DNA from: Hyphomonas sp.
GTDB lineage: Bacteria; Pseudomonadota; Alphaproteobacteria; Caulobacterales; Hyphomonadaceae
Assembly (NCBI RefSeq): GCF_022844445.1
Contig: NZ_JALHLS010000003.1
Span: 62,001-126,000, forward strand
DNA length: 64,000 bases
Reading direction: 5' to 3'
The notes beneath the pieces were generated by a model. It was not told where the DNA came from and did not search any database. It worked only from the letters and a program-made list of their open reading frames with translations. Each line of letters starts with the position of its first letter. Positions within the stretch are counted from its first letter, which is position 1. Made by a program: the position numbers and the translations under genes. This document shows, in pieces, positions 16,330-25,269 of this stretch.

Positions 16330-19300
16330 TGGCGGGCGCTTTCAATCCCTTCGCTCTGGCACGCCGCAGGCCGGTGTCTGCAACTCTGGCCGTGCTTTTC
16401 GCCGCGCTGGCGCTGCTCGCCTTGTTCCTGCGATACTGGATTACCACGGATTCCGGCCGCGATTTCGTGATCTCGCAGATCGATGGCCGCGAAATCGCCG
16501 GTTATGGCCGCCTCAGCATCCGCAAGCTTGAAGGTGATCCGCTGGCTGACTTTTCTGTCGGCTCCATCGAAGTCCGCGATGCCTCGGGCGTCTGGCTTTC
16601 GGCGGAAACGACCCATCTTTCCTGGTCCCCTCTCCGGCTCCTGTCGCGTACGGTGGACCTCAAGGCCCTGTCGATTGCCGAAGTAAACGTGCTGCGGCGC
16701 CCGGTGCGCGCACCGCGCCCGGAGACCGGCAGAAAGCCCTGGGAAGTGCGGCTCGGCAAAGCAACCATCGACCGCCTTTTTCTTGCCGAAGGCGTCGCCG
16801 GCCCGGAATCCGCCTCAGCCATTACTGCACGCTTCCTCAACGAGCGCAACGGCTCGATCGACGCGCAGCTGCAGATCTCCCCGCTTGAAGGCGCAGGTGA
16901 CCGGATCGATGCACGCATCCTCCGTGACCAGAGTTCCGAGTTCAATCTCGAAGTTGACGGCGTCGCGCCCGCCGGCGGCGTCTTTGCGCACCTTTTGCGC
17001 TTGCCGGAGAACGCCTCAGCCGTCGTCGCGGCAACTGCCGCCGGCAATCTCGACAATGGCCGCGGCGAAGCCCGCCTGACGGTCGATGGCAGCGACAAGC
17101 TCTTCGCCTCTGGCAAGATTGAAAACGGCACGGTTGATGCCAACCTCCGTGTTGACGCCGGCGCGCTGCCCATTCCGGCCGACCTCGCGACTTTTCTCGG
17201 ACCGATGGCCGAGGCGGACCTCACGGCGACGTTCGAGAAAAGCGCGGTCGCCTTCAATGTTGTCAGCAGGCTTGCGGCAGGCACGGTCGACATCGCCGCG
17301 AGATCCCGCACCGACCGGTTCGAATTGACCGAGCCTGCAAAGGTCAAGGCCAACCTCGCGACGCTCGCCCCTTTCTGGGACGCGCCGCGTCTGTTCCAGC
17401 TGGACGGCACGCTCGAACAGCGCAGCACCGGCTGGCAGTACTCCGGCGAGACACGCCTCGAAGTGCGCCCGGACGCAGACCTACCGTTTGAGGCAGTGGC
17501 TGGCCCTCTGACGGTCAGCCTGGACGGCGGACGCATTCCGTTCACGGGCGACCTGAAAGCCTACAAGGTGCTCACCTCGAATGCGCAAGTGTCCCGTATT
17601 CTCGGCGACGAAGTGCGCATTTCGGGCAATGGTGTATTTGACATCGCATCCCGCCGCCTGCTGGTTGACGCGGCCGAAATCACCCACAAGACCGGCAATG
17701 CCCAGCTGCTCGGTGAAGCCGGATTTGCCGACAATACACTGAACGTTTCCGGCAAGGTGGCACAATCCATCTCCGCTCTGCCCGGAGGCTTCGGCGGCAC
17801 AGCTGCCGGCTTCGTTCAAGCCAAAGGCAACCTACGGGATTTCGATCTCGGCCTCAATCTGAACCTCGCCAGCCTGACTACCAGCTTCGATGACCTCAAA
17901 CCGCTGATCGATGGCCGGGGTACCATCCGCGGCCTGGTTCGCATTCGTCCCGAAGCGGGCGACATCCGCCGCCTCGATTTCCGCCTGCCCGGGCTCGAAG
18001 GGCAGGCAAACGGTCGCATTTATGGCCCCGGCAGCCCCGACCTTCGCGTCACTGCCCGGCAGCTGAAGCGTCTGGAAATCTCCGGCAGCCAGGTTGATCT
18101 CAGCGCCTTGTCGGTGCGGGTCACGCGCCAGGGCAGCGGCATGCTGGTAGCGGCCAGTTCCGAAGGCGGCCGGGCGCTCGTCAGTGGACGGAGCGTTTCC
18201 GACCTGACCGCCGTTGCCGAGATCTATATCGAGGACGGCGATCTCTCCGGGCCGGTTACGCTCACAGGACGTTCCGATGGGCAGGCCTCTGCCGCCTCGT
18301 TCGTGCTCGACCGGCGCGGCGAGACGACCCGGTTCAACAATATCGAAGGGCGCCTGGGCTCCATTGAGTTCACGGGATCTGCTGCGCTGGTCGACGGCGG
18401 CTCGCTCGAGGCAGACCTCGAAGCCGAGGCCGGCGCTTTCCAGATTGGCGGCATCACGTTTGGCAGTCTCAGCCTGAAAGGCACAGGCGGCCGCCAGGGC
18501 GACACCCCCTTCGACGTCGGCGCCACCTTTGAAGCCCGCGACATCAAACTCACGGAAAACCTCACTATCGACGCCGTAACCGGTACGCTGACAACCGTTG
18601 CGGAAGGCTACAGATTCGATGGCCGGATGACTGACAGTCAGGTACGCGCCAATACCGATCTCAACTTCCGCGGACTCGTTGCGCTCGCAGACGGGCCGCC
18701 GTCCGGCCGGCTTTCGCTATCGGGCACCCTGCTCGGCATCGCCATTACTACTCGGGAAGACATCCAATGGTCCCTGGGGCCGTCGCCGACGCTAGACGCC
18801 GATGTGTCTCTCCTGGGTGGGCGGCTGCAGGCGCGCCTGCATCCTGGCAATGAAACGAACAGCAGCTCCCTCACGATGGAGAGCCTGTCCATCGCGCCGG
18901 TACTTGCCGTGCTGGGCTATCCCGCCATCGAAGCTGTGATCTCCGGCCGTGCCAACGGACGGCTTTATGGCGAGGCACCTGAAGGCGTAATGGAAATGTC
19001 CGCAACCAGCGCCGTCTCCGGCCTAAACACGCGCATCGACTTGAAGATGAACGGCCGCCTCGACCGCCGTGCGTTGACCTTTACCGCACAGTCGAACTAC
19101 GGGCCGGACATGAAAGCCAATGCTGCCGGACGTCTGCCGGTGATGGCGTCGGCGAACAGCATCGTTCAGTTCAATCAGGAACGCCCCATCGAGGTGCTTG
19201 TCGAGGTCAATGGCGACCTTGAATCGGTCCGCCTGATTGCGCTGGCTTACGGACACGATGTCGGGGGTACGCTCAGCAGCCGCACCGAAATCGGCGGGGC

Positions 19301-20435
19301 TCTGAGTGCGCCCCGCCTTAAGTCCGATGCAAAGATCCGCGATGGCATTTACGAGTACGGCGCAACGGGCATGGGCCTGAAGGATCTAGACGTCGACGCA
19401 AGCCTAGACGAGGGCGTGCTGACCCTAACCGGACGGGGTGCGGGCGCCGATGGGGGCACGCTTGAAATGAGTGGCCGCCTCGCCGAGGCTGAAGCCGGCG
19501 TCAGTGTGAAATTCAATCGTATACTCGTCTATGACCGGCTCGGAGACTTCGCTCGCATCTCGGGCGATGCAAAACTGACAGAAGGAGAAACGGACCGCGT
19601 TCTCAGCGGCGCGCTTGTCGTCAATGACGCACGCTTCAACATCGACAGCTTCGCCGGTAATTCCATCCGTACCCTGAATGTACGCTGGACCACAGACGAT
19701 CCGGACGCCCCTCGAGAGACCCTGCTCGAAAAGCCCATCCGTCTCGCTCTGGATGTGACCGCGCCCCGCGGCGTCATCGTGCGTGGCCGCGGGCTGGACA
19801 GTGACTGGGGCGTCAACCTCGATGTCACCGGCCGGCCGGACAGCATATTGCTCAACGGCCGCGCGACGCTGGTGCGCGGGACGCTCGAACTCGCCCAGCG
19901 TCCCTTTGAATTCGACACCGGCCAGATCACGTTCGATGGCCCGGTCGACACCGCCCGCATGGCGATTTCGGCGACGCGCGAAGTGGACGGCTTTTCCGTG
20001 CGCGCGGATGTCAGCGGCGCCCCGGCGCGCCCCACCATCGAACTCACCAGTACGCCCCCGCTGCCGCAGGACGAAATTCTCTCGCGTATGCTGTTCAATA
20101 GATCATCCGTGGACCTCACGGCGCTGGAAGCCGCCGAACTCGCCACCTCGATTGCGCGCCTAGCAGGCCAGGATACCGGCATCGATCCCATCGGCGCGCT
20201 CCAGGACGGCCTCGGTTTGGATCGCCTGCGTTTCGGGATCGACAATGCCGGAAATGCCGAGGTCGGTGTTGGTCAGTATCTCGCGTCAGATGTCTACCTG
20301 GAGGTGACAACCCAGGGCGCAGCCGGAAATTCCGTCGAAGTCGAGTGGCAGCCCAGACCACAGGTATCTGTCTCCTCGGAGACAAACTCGACGGGTGAAT
20401 CACGGGTATCCGTGCGCTGGAAAAAGGACTATTAG
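16329..20435 (+). CDS. tamB: Translocation and assembly module protein TamB
   Basis: This is a large AsmA-like/TamB protein of 1368 residues that spans the periplasm and partners TamA. A single membrane anchor lies at about residues 15-38 (LAVLFAALALLALFLRY), and the remainder should be periplasmic. The middle is a long run of short beta strands with DG/GR turns, as expected for the lipid-groove fold. The C-terminal TamB (DUF490) domain is clear: SDWGVNLDVTG, RGTLELAQRPFEFDTGQITF, TSTPPLPQDEILSRMLF, then LGLDRLRFG. The length agrees with the family (about 1250-1450). Translation start and tamA stop overlap in TGATG. Confidence 0.95.
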   Translation: MAGAFNPFALARRRPVSATLAVLFAALALLALFLRYWITTDSGRDFVISQIDGREIAGYGRLSIRKLEGDPLADFSVGSIEVRDASGVWLSAETTHLSWSPLRLLSRTVDLKALSIAEVNVLRRPVRAPRPETGRKPWEVRLGKATIDRLFLAEGVAGPESASAITARFLNERNGSIDAQLQISPLEGAGDRIDARILRDQSSEFNLEVDGVAPAGGVFAHLLRLPENASAVVAATAAGNLDNGRGEARLTVDGSDKLFASGKIENGTVDANLRVDAGALPIPADLATFLGPMAEADLTATFEKSAVAFNVVSRLAAGTVDIAARSRTDRFELTEPAKVKANLATLAPFWDAPRLFQLDGTLEQRSTGWQYSGETRLEVRPDADLPFEAVAGPLTVSLDGGRIPFTGDLKAYKVLTSNAQVSRILGDEVRISGNGVFDIASRRLLVDAAEITHKTGNAQLLGEAGFADNTLNVSGKVAQSISALPGGFGGTAAGFVQAKGNLRDFDLGLNLNLASLTTSFDDLKPLIDGRGTIRGLVRIRPEAGDIRRLDFRLPGLEGQANGRIYGPGSPDLRVTARQLKRLEISGSQVDLSALSVRVTRQGSGMLVAASSEGGRALVSGRSVSDLTAVAEIYIEDGDLSGPVTLTGRSDGQASAASFVLDRRGETTRFNNIEGRLGSIEFTGSAALVDGGSLEADLEAEAGAFQIGGITFGSLSLKGTGGRQGDTPFDVGATFEARDIKLTENLTIDAVTGTLTTVAEGYRFDGRMTDSQVRANTDLNFRGLVALADGPPSGRLSLSGTLLGIAITTREDIQWSLGPSPTLDADVSLLGGRLQARLHPGNETNSSSLTMESLSIAPVLAVLGYPAIEAVISGRANGRLYGEAPEGVMEMSATSAVSGLNTRIDLKMNGRLDRRALTFTAQSNYGPDMKANAAGRLPVMASANSIVQFNQERPIEVLVEVNGDLESVRLIALAYGHDVGGTLSSRTEIGGALSAPRLKSDAKIRDGIYEYGATGMGLKDLDVDASLDEGVLTLTGRGAGADGGTLEMSGRLAEAEAGVSVKFNRILVYDRLGDFARISGDAKLTEGETDRVLSGALVVNDARFNIDSFAGNSIRTLNVRWTTDDPDAPRETLLEKPIRLALDVTAPRGVIVRGRGLDSDWGVNLDVTGRPDSILLNGRATLVRGTLELAQRPFEFDTGQITFDGPVDTARMAISATREVDGFSVRADVSGAPARPTIELTSTPPLPQDEILSRMLFNRSSVDLTALEAAELATSIARLAGQDTGIDPIGALQDGLGLDRLRFGIDNAGNAEVGVGQYLASDVYLEVTTQGAAGNSVEVEWQPRPQVSVSSETNSTGESRVSVRWKKDY

Positions 20436-20579
20436 CACTTTCCGACTGGATCGTTGCCGCGCGTGTACCGTCCCCAGCATTATGAATAGATTGTTAGTTC
20501 AACGTTTTTTTTGGTACTGCATCGGTTGCCTTCCACTTCTTGTCGAGGAAAACGATAAAAGAAGCCAAAAGGTAGAAAA
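20436..20579. promoter_or_regulatory. AT-rich leader of the XRE regulator gene
   Basis: This 144-base gap between tamB and the XRE gene is visibly richer in A and T than its surroundings. It holds a run of eight T at 20505-20512 and an A-rich, purine-rich stretch before the start. It probably carries the promoter of the regulator gene, but I cannot name reliable -35 and -10 hexamers, and no stable hairpin precedes the T run. Confidence 0.35.
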
Positions 20580-20960
20580 ATGATAGAAGACACTCGAATT
20601 GCCGGATCGCGTTCTCCTACCCGGATTGATCAGATGGTCGGCGAAAAGATCAGAGAACTGCGCACCGCGCAGAATTTCACCCTTTCCGAGTTGGGTCAGG
20701 AACTCGGAATAAGCCACCAGCAGCTTCAGAAGTACGAAACCGGGACCAACCGCCTGAGTGCCGGTATGCTCGCCAGCGTGGCCCGTGTCCTGCGCGTTCC
20801 GATCGCCGAACTGTTTCAGGATGCCGAGGGCGGCACCCCCGACAAGCGTGATCCGGTCACCGAAGCCCGCGCCCGGTGCCATACGCTGATCGACCGTACG
20901 AGTTCGGTTGCCAAGCTCGAATCGATGGCAAAGGTCCTGCGCGCCCTTTCGTCCGACTGA
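20580..20960 (+). CDS. XRE family transcriptional regulator
   Basis: This is a 126-residue helix-turn-helix regulator. The Cro/CI-type HTH covers about residues 20-76: VGEKIRELRTAQNFTLSELG, then GISHQQLQKYETGTNRLS as recognition helix and turn, then MLASVARVLRVPIAELF. A C-terminal extension of about 45 residues has no recognised effector domain. It resembles the single-HTH regulators widespread in alphaproteobacteria (for example the PraR type), but the regulon is unknown. It has its own AT-rich upstream region and ends four bases before the convergent sdaA stop, so it is probably a single transcription unit. Confidence 0.88.
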   Translation: MIEDTRIAGSRSPTRIDQMVGEKIRELRTAQNFTLSELGQELGISHQQLQKYETGTNRLSAGMLASVARVLRVPIAELFQDAEGGTPDKRDPVTEARARCHTLIDRTSSVAKLESMAKVLRALSSD

Positions 20961-20964
20961 CCCG

Positions 20965-22341
20965 TCAGCATTCGACGACATTGACGGCCAGGCCGCCTAG
21001 GCTCGTTTCCTTGTACTTAGAGGACATGTCGAGGCCCGTCTGACGCATCGTCTCGATGACCTGATCGAGGGAGACCTTCGTCTGCTCCAGCGAATGCAGC
21101 GCCAGGCGCGCCGCATTTGCGGCCTTAACTGAACCGATGGCATTGCGCTCGATGCAGGGAATCTGCACGAGCCCGCCCACCGGGTCGCAGGTCAGACCCA
21201 GATTGTGCTCCATGGCGATCTCGGCGGCATTGCAAACCTGCTGCGGCGTGCCGCCCCACACTGCTGCAAGGCCTGCAGCCGCCATCGAGCAGGCAACGCC
21301 CACTTCGCCCTGGCATCCCATCTCAGCGCCAGAGATCGACGCGCGCTGCTTGTACAATAGGCCTACGCCCCCGGCGGTCAGCAGGAACTTCCGGACGCGA
21401 ACGAAACGGTCCTCCTCATCCCAGCAATAGTGGCGAATCACGGATGGAATGATCCCCGCCGCACCGTTCGTTGGCGCGGTCACCACCTGCCCGCCTGCCG
21501 CGTTTTCCTCGTTCACTGCCATTGCGTAGACGTTCAGCCAGTCGAATAGCTGTTCGCGCTCGTTCGACGGCGGCGCGGCGCGCAGGCGCTGCCAGATTTC
21601 CGGCGCCCGTCGCCGCACCTTCAATCCGCCGGGCAGCGTGCCGGTCCGCGTCAGCCCCCGGTCAATGCAGGTCATCATCACGCCCGCAATCCGGTCCAGC
21701 GCGGCGTGCGTGTCCGCCTCGGGCCGTTTCGCCGATTCATTGGCAAGGATCACTTCATCGATACCGGTCAGCCTGTGTTGGCAGATCGCCAGCAGTTCGG
21801 CGGCCGAAATGAACGGATAGGGCACGGCCAGGCCGCCCGGCACGGTGTCGTCACGAACGGGCCGCTCCAGCTGGCGCTGCGACGCGATGAACCCGCCGCC
21901 GGTCGAATACCATGTACTGTCGACGAGCACCGCGCCTTCCTCATCGAACGCGCGCAAGCGCATGCCGTTCGGGTGCAGCTTCGGGATCACGTCAAAGGCG
22001 AGGCGAATGTCCTTGGCGGCATCGAACGCAATCGAGCGCCCATCCGGCAGTGGCAGCGCGCGTTTGGCCTCGAGCGCCGCGACACGCGCTTCTGCATCCT
22101 CGGGCTCCAGGGTTTCGGGATCGAGCCCGAGGAGGCCCAGCATCACTGCTTTGGGCGTACCATGGCCGACGCCCGTCAGCGCCAGGGATCCCTGAAGTTC
22201 GATTTCGATCCGCGCCGTGCGCGCCATCACACCGGCCTGGACCAGCTCGCCAAGAAAGCGTGCGCCAATCCGTATCGGTCCAACTGTATGCGAACTGGAG
22301 GGGCCAATCCCGATGCGGAACAGGTCGAGGACTGAAAGCAT
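20965..22341 (-). CDS. sdaA: L-serine ammonia-lyase, single-chain iron-sulfur type
   Basis: This enzyme deaminates L-serine to pyruvate and ammonia with a [4Fe-4S] cluster. It is 458 residues, the usual single-chain length with N-terminal beta and C-terminal alpha domains fused. The N-terminus reads [18 protein letters not shown], the family signature. In the C-terminal half the cluster cysteines are expected among [31 protein letters not shown] and the penultimate VVEC. AGGGAAAC precedes the ATG. The FAD monooxygenase gene lies upstream on the same strand with a 39-base gap, so the two may be co-transcribed. Confidence 0.95.
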   Translation of the reverse strand: MLSVLDLFRIGIGPSSSHTVGPIRIGARFLGELVQAGVMARTARIEIELQGSLALTGVGHGTPKAVMLGLLGLDPETLEPEDAEARVAALEAKRALPLPDGRSIAFDAAKDIRLAFDVIPKLHPNGMRLRAFDEEGAVLVDSTWYSTGGGFIASQRQLERPVRDDTVPGGLAVPYPFISAAELLAICQHRLTGIDEVILANESAKRPEADTHAALDRIAGVMMTCIDRGLTRTGTLPGGLKVRRRAPEIWQRLRAAPPSNEREQLFDWLNVYAMAVNEENAAGGQVVTAPTNGAAGIIPSVIRHYCWDEEDRFVRVRKFLLTAGGVGLLYKQRASISGAEMGCQGEVGVACSMAAAGLAAVWGGTPQQVCNAAEIAMEHNLGLTCDPVGGLVQIPCIERNAIGSVKAANAARLALHSLEQTKVSLDQVIETMRQTGLDMSSKYKETSLGGLAVNVVEC

Positions 22342-22380
22342 GCGCCGTTTCCCTGCGTTTCTTTTTATGTGACCGGCGGG

Positions 22381-23580
22381 TCAGGTGGGCGTGACGGGCA
22401 TGTCCGTCACATCATGTTTGTAGATCCAGTCATACTGGCCATGTGCCACCGAGGGAAGGAACTGACCTGCAAGCCAGATCGGCCCATAGGTCGCAAGCTG
22501 CGAGAACGGATCACCGCGATGGAACAGCGCCGCGTTGTTGCGAGCACCGGCTTGCACGCGCGACGTGCGCGGCTTGCGCTGCGCCTCATACGAACTCAGC
22601 GCGTCGTGCAGATCCGGTGTTCGCGTCAACAACTGAGCAAGCACATAGGCGTCCTCGATCGCCATAACGGCGCCCTGCGCGAGGAAAGGCAGCATCGGAT
22701 GGCAGGCGTCGCCCAAAAGCACGACACGTCCTTCGGACCAGTTGGAAAGCGGCAGCCGGTCATACAGTGCCCAGCGGTTGAGCACCGGCGCCTTCTCGAG
22801 GATGGAGCGGATCACCGGCGACCAGCGTTTGAAATCCTTCAGCGCCTGCTCGCGCGCACCCGTCGCCGTCCAGGATTCCGTCTCCGGCGTTTTCGATTCG
22901 ACCACGGCCACGAGATTCGCAAGGCTTCCGCGCCGCAGCCGGTAGGTCACTGCATGCCGGCGTCCGCCCACCCAGACACAAGCAGACTCCGGCGGCGCAT
23001 CGGCGCCCAGTTCGGAAACCGGCACCACTGCGCGCCACGCCACATGGCCGGTAAAGCGCGGTGTATCCGGCCCGATCATCTGCGCACGGATGGCCGAATG
23101 GATGCCATCTGCGCCGACCAGCAGGTCACCTTGCACGGCTGCCCCATCTTCGAGGTGCGCCGTAACCGAGCCTTCGTCTTGCGAATAGGAAATCACGCGC
23201 CGCCCGAGATGCAGCGCGTCCGGCGCGCGATCCTCCAGCGCCCCGGCGAGTGCCTCGACAAGGTCTGCGCGATGAACATGCAGGTATTCCCCGCCCCACC
23301 GCGCGCGCGAAGCATCCCGCAGCGGGATCGACAGGATGCGGCCGCCGCCCTTGCCGAATCTCAGCTCCTGCGACCTGGGCCGGAAAGCATCCTTCTCCAC
23401 GCGCGCACTGACGCCCAGCGCCTCGAACACGCGCATACCATTGGGACTAATCTGGAGGCCTGCGCCGACTTCATCCAGCACCGGAGACTGCTCGAGCACG
23501 GTGACCCTGTGGCCGCACTTGAGAAAGGCGAGCGCGGCGCTCAGCCCTCCGATCCCTCCGCCTGATATCAGGACATGCAT
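22381..23580 (-). CDS. FAD-dependent monooxygenase (aromatic hydroxylase type)
   Basis: This 399-residue protein is a class A flavoprotein monooxygenase of the UbiH/salicylate hydroxylase fold. The dinucleotide motif GGGIGGLSAALAF is at the N-terminus, followed by VLEQSPVLDEVGAGLQISPN. The DG motif region reads LLVGADGIHSAIR. The second FAD motif is VLLGDACHPMLPFLAQGA. The best family match by eye is salicylate 1-monooxygenase or 3-hydroxybenzoate 6-hydroxylase, but no ring-cleavage or other catabolic genes are nearby, so the substrate is open. It lies between the zf-CHCC gene (31-base gap) and sdaA. Confidence 0.88.
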   Translation of the reverse strand: MHVLISGGGIGGLSAALAFLKCGHRVTVLEQSPVLDEVGAGLQISPNGMRVFEALGVSARVEKDAFRPRSQELRFGKGGGRILSIPLRDASRARWGGEYLHVHRADLVEALAGALEDRAPDALHLGRRVISYSQDEGSVTAHLEDGAAVQGDLLVGADGIHSAIRAQMIGPDTPRFTGHVAWRAVVPVSELGADAPPESACVWVGGRRHAVTYRLRRGSLANLVAVVESKTPETESWTATGAREQALKDFKRWSPVIRSILEKAPVLNRWALYDRLPLSNWSEGRVVLLGDACHPMLPFLAQGAVMAIEDAYVLAQLLTRTPDLHDALSSYEAQRKPRTSRVQAGARNNAALFHRGDPFSQLATYGPIWLAGQFLPSVAHGQYDWIYKHDVTDMPVTPT

Positions 23581-23611
23581 GTTGCCTGGCCTGGATCAGC
23601 GGGTTGCGGGG

Positions 23612-23815
23612 CTATTTCGGACGCGACGGATCTTCACGGCCGCCAATCAGGACGAACCGGCGGTCGCAATACTTGCACTCAACAAAATCCTCGTCGCCCA
23701 TCTCGTACCACACCTTGGGATGACCCATCGCACCGCCCCCCCCGTTGCAGGAGACCTTACGGCTGGTGACCATCGAGATTTCAGGCGGCGTAAAGACATC
23801 GCGCTTGAGAGGCAT
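23612..23815 (-). CDS. Zinc-finger domain protein (zf-CHCC, NDUFS6-like)
   Basis: This is a small protein of 67 residues with the zf-CHCC fold related to mitochondrial complex I subunit NDUFS6. Zinc ligands are Cys23, His32, Cys47 and Cys50 (VSCNGGGGAMGHPKVW, then VECKYCDRRFVL). CCGGAG lies 7 bases before the ATG. In alphaproteobacteria such proteins are conserved, and in Paracoccus a homologue is an accessory complex I subunit; whether this one binds complex I is inference. It lies upstream of the FAD monooxygenase gene and is divergent from the ABC ATPase gene. Confidence 0.9.
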   Translation of the reverse strand: MPLKRDVFTPPEISMVTSRKVSCNGGGGAMGHPKVWYEMGDEDFVECKYCDRRFVLIGGREDPSRPK

Positions 23816-23891
23816 GGTGAAACTCCGGCAGGACTGACGCGGGGGGCCGCTTGCCCCTGTACAACCTGATCCCTAACTAGAGTCTGGGCAG

Positions 23892-23907
23892 GCGCCTTGC
23901 AAGGCGC
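23892..23907. promoter_or_regulatory. 16-base perfect palindrome upstream of the ABC ATPase
   Basis: GCGCCTTGCAAGGCGC is a perfect palindrome centred between 23899 and 23900. It lies 26 bases before the ATG at 23934 (5 bases before the alternative ATG at 23913) in the divergent region with the zf-CHCC gene. It may be an operator for a dimeric regulator; with no loop it is less likely to be a terminator. Confidence 0.4.
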
Positions 23908-23933
23908 GCCGAATGCCGCGACGAAAGACCGCC

Positions 23934-24878
23934 ATGCCAGATCCCAAATACGCCATCGAAGTCCGCGACCTGCGAAAAACCTATGCAGCGACCGGGAAAA
24001 TGCAGGAAAAGCAGGCCCTTAAGGGCATCTCCCTGCAGATTCCCACGGGCTCGATATTCGGCCTCCTCGGGCCGAACGGGGCGGGAAAGTCCACTTTCAT
24101 CAACATCCTGGCCGGCCTCGTGAAGAAAACCTCCGGCACCGCGGAGATCTGGGGCCTCGATATCGACGCGCATCCCCGCCAGAGCCGCGCCGCCATCGGC
24201 GTCGTGAATCAGGAAGTCGTCGCCGACCCCTTCTTCACCCCCTTCGAAATGCTGGAACTGATGGCTGGCTTCTACGGCGTGCCGAAAGCAGAGCGGCGGT
24301 CTGTGGAAATCCTTACCGCCCTCGGCCTCGCCGACAAGAAAGACGCCTACGTGCGCCAGCTCTCCGGCGGCATGAAACGCCGCCTGATGGTCGCCAAGGC
24401 GCTCGTCCACAATCCGCCCGTCCTGATACTGGATGAGCCGACGGCGGGCGTGGATGTCGAGCTGCGCCGCCTGATGTGGGATTATGTACGCGAACTGCAC
24501 GCCAACGGCACCACGGTTATCCTGACGACGCACTATCTCGAAGAAGCCGAAGAACTTTGTGATACCATTGCCATCGTCAACCACGGCGAAATCATCGCCT
24601 GCGAGCCGACGTCAAAGCTGCTCTCACGCCTCGACTACAAGACCCTGATCATCACGCCGCGCGAGCCGATCACGGCCATTCCCGCCGAACTCGCCATGCA
24701 TGAGCCGAAGCTGCGCCCGGACGGCACGCTCGCCATCACCTTCAAAACGGCCGAAACCGGCATCGGGCGCCTCCTCGAGAAGGTGCGCGCTGCCGGCATC
24801 AGCATTGCGGATCTGTCGACGAAATCTCCTGATCTCGAAGACGTCTTCATCGCCCTGACGAGCGACAAGGTCGCCTGA
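23934..24878 (+). CDS. ABC transporter ATP-binding protein (YadG-like, ABC-2 type)
   Basis: This is an ABC exporter ATPase of 314 residues from the ATG at 23934 (321 from the ATG at 23913). It has Walker A GPNGAGKST, the Q-loop in VVNQEVVADPF, signature LSGGMKRRL, Walker B LILDEPTAGVD and the H-loop TTHYLEEAEE. The C-terminal quarter is the small domain of drug/polysaccharide ABC-2 ATPases. The close match of VELRRLMWDYVRELHANGTT to the E. coli YadG pattern suggests that subgroup. No YadH-like permease is adjacent: the next gene is trxA on the other strand. The partner must lie elsewhere or be absent. Confidence 0.9.
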   Translation: MPDPKYAIEVRDLRKTYAATGKMQEKQALKGISLQIPTGSIFGLLGPNGAGKSTFINILAGLVKKTSGTAEIWGLDIDAHPRQSRAAIGVVNQEVVADPFFTPFEMLELMAGFYGVPKAERRSVEILTALGLADKKDAYVRQLSGGMKRRLMVAKALVHNPPVLILDEPTAGVDVELRRLMWDYVRELHANGTTVILTTHYLEEAEELCDTIAIVNHGEIIACEPTSKLLSRLDYKTLIITPREPITAIPAELAMHEPKLRPDGTLAITFKTAETGIGRLLEKVRAAGISIADLSTKSPDLEDVFIALTSDKVA

Positions 24879-24887
24879 GAGCGAAAA

Positions 24888-25208
24888 TCAGATCGACTGC
24901 GAAATCCAGTTGGCGAGCGCCTGACGGTTCATGGCGCCATTGTGGGTCGCGGTGACCTTGCCCTGCTTGAACAGCAGCATCGTCGGCAGGCCGCGCACAC
25001 CGTATTTGGCGCCAACCAGCGGATAATCGTCCACGTTCAGCTTGACGATCTTCACCTTGCCATCGAGTTCGGCGGCAACAGCTTCGATATGCGGCGCCAT
25101 CTGCTTGCAGGGCCCACACCACTCCGCCCAGAAATCGACCACCACCGGCACATCGGACGCGCCGAGCAGCACATCGAATTCGTCGTCACTTACATCCATA
25201 CCAGCCAT
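24888..25208 (-). CDS. trxA: Thioredoxin
   Basis: This is a thioredoxin of 106 residues with the redox motif WAEWCGPCKQMAPH and the cis-proline region RGLPTMLLFKQG. AAGGAG lies about 9 bases before the ATG at 25208; a second ATG three codons on is possible. It keeps reduced the disulfides of cytosolic enzymes such as ribonucleotide reductase. It is the last gene of the tsaE-amgK-murU-addB-addA-trxA series, 61 bases after addA, and may have its own promoter there. Confidence 0.95.
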   Translation of the reverse strand: MAGMDVSDDEFDVLLGASDVPVVVDFWAEWCGPCKQMAPHIEAVAAELDGKVKIVKLNVDDYPLVGAKYGVRGLPTMLLFKQGKVTATHNGAMNRQALANWISQSI

Positions 25209-25269
25209 GGTTCCGGCTCCTTCTGCGGCCCGAATTGGGAGCCTGATACATAGGAATTCTTTTGGGGTG

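Noticed and set aside
20505-20512. Run of eight T after tamB, considered as a terminator
   Set aside because: No stable stem precedes it; more likely part of the AT-rich leader of the XRE gene.
20957-20968. CTGAC-CC-GTCAG symmetry at the XRE/sdaA convergent junction
   Set aside because: A two-base loop is too small for a hairpin, and the bases are largely stop codon and coding sequence.
23877-24584. Minus-strand open frame of 235 codons opposite the ABC ATPase
   Set aside because: The plus-strand product has all ABC motifs; the minus-strand product has none.
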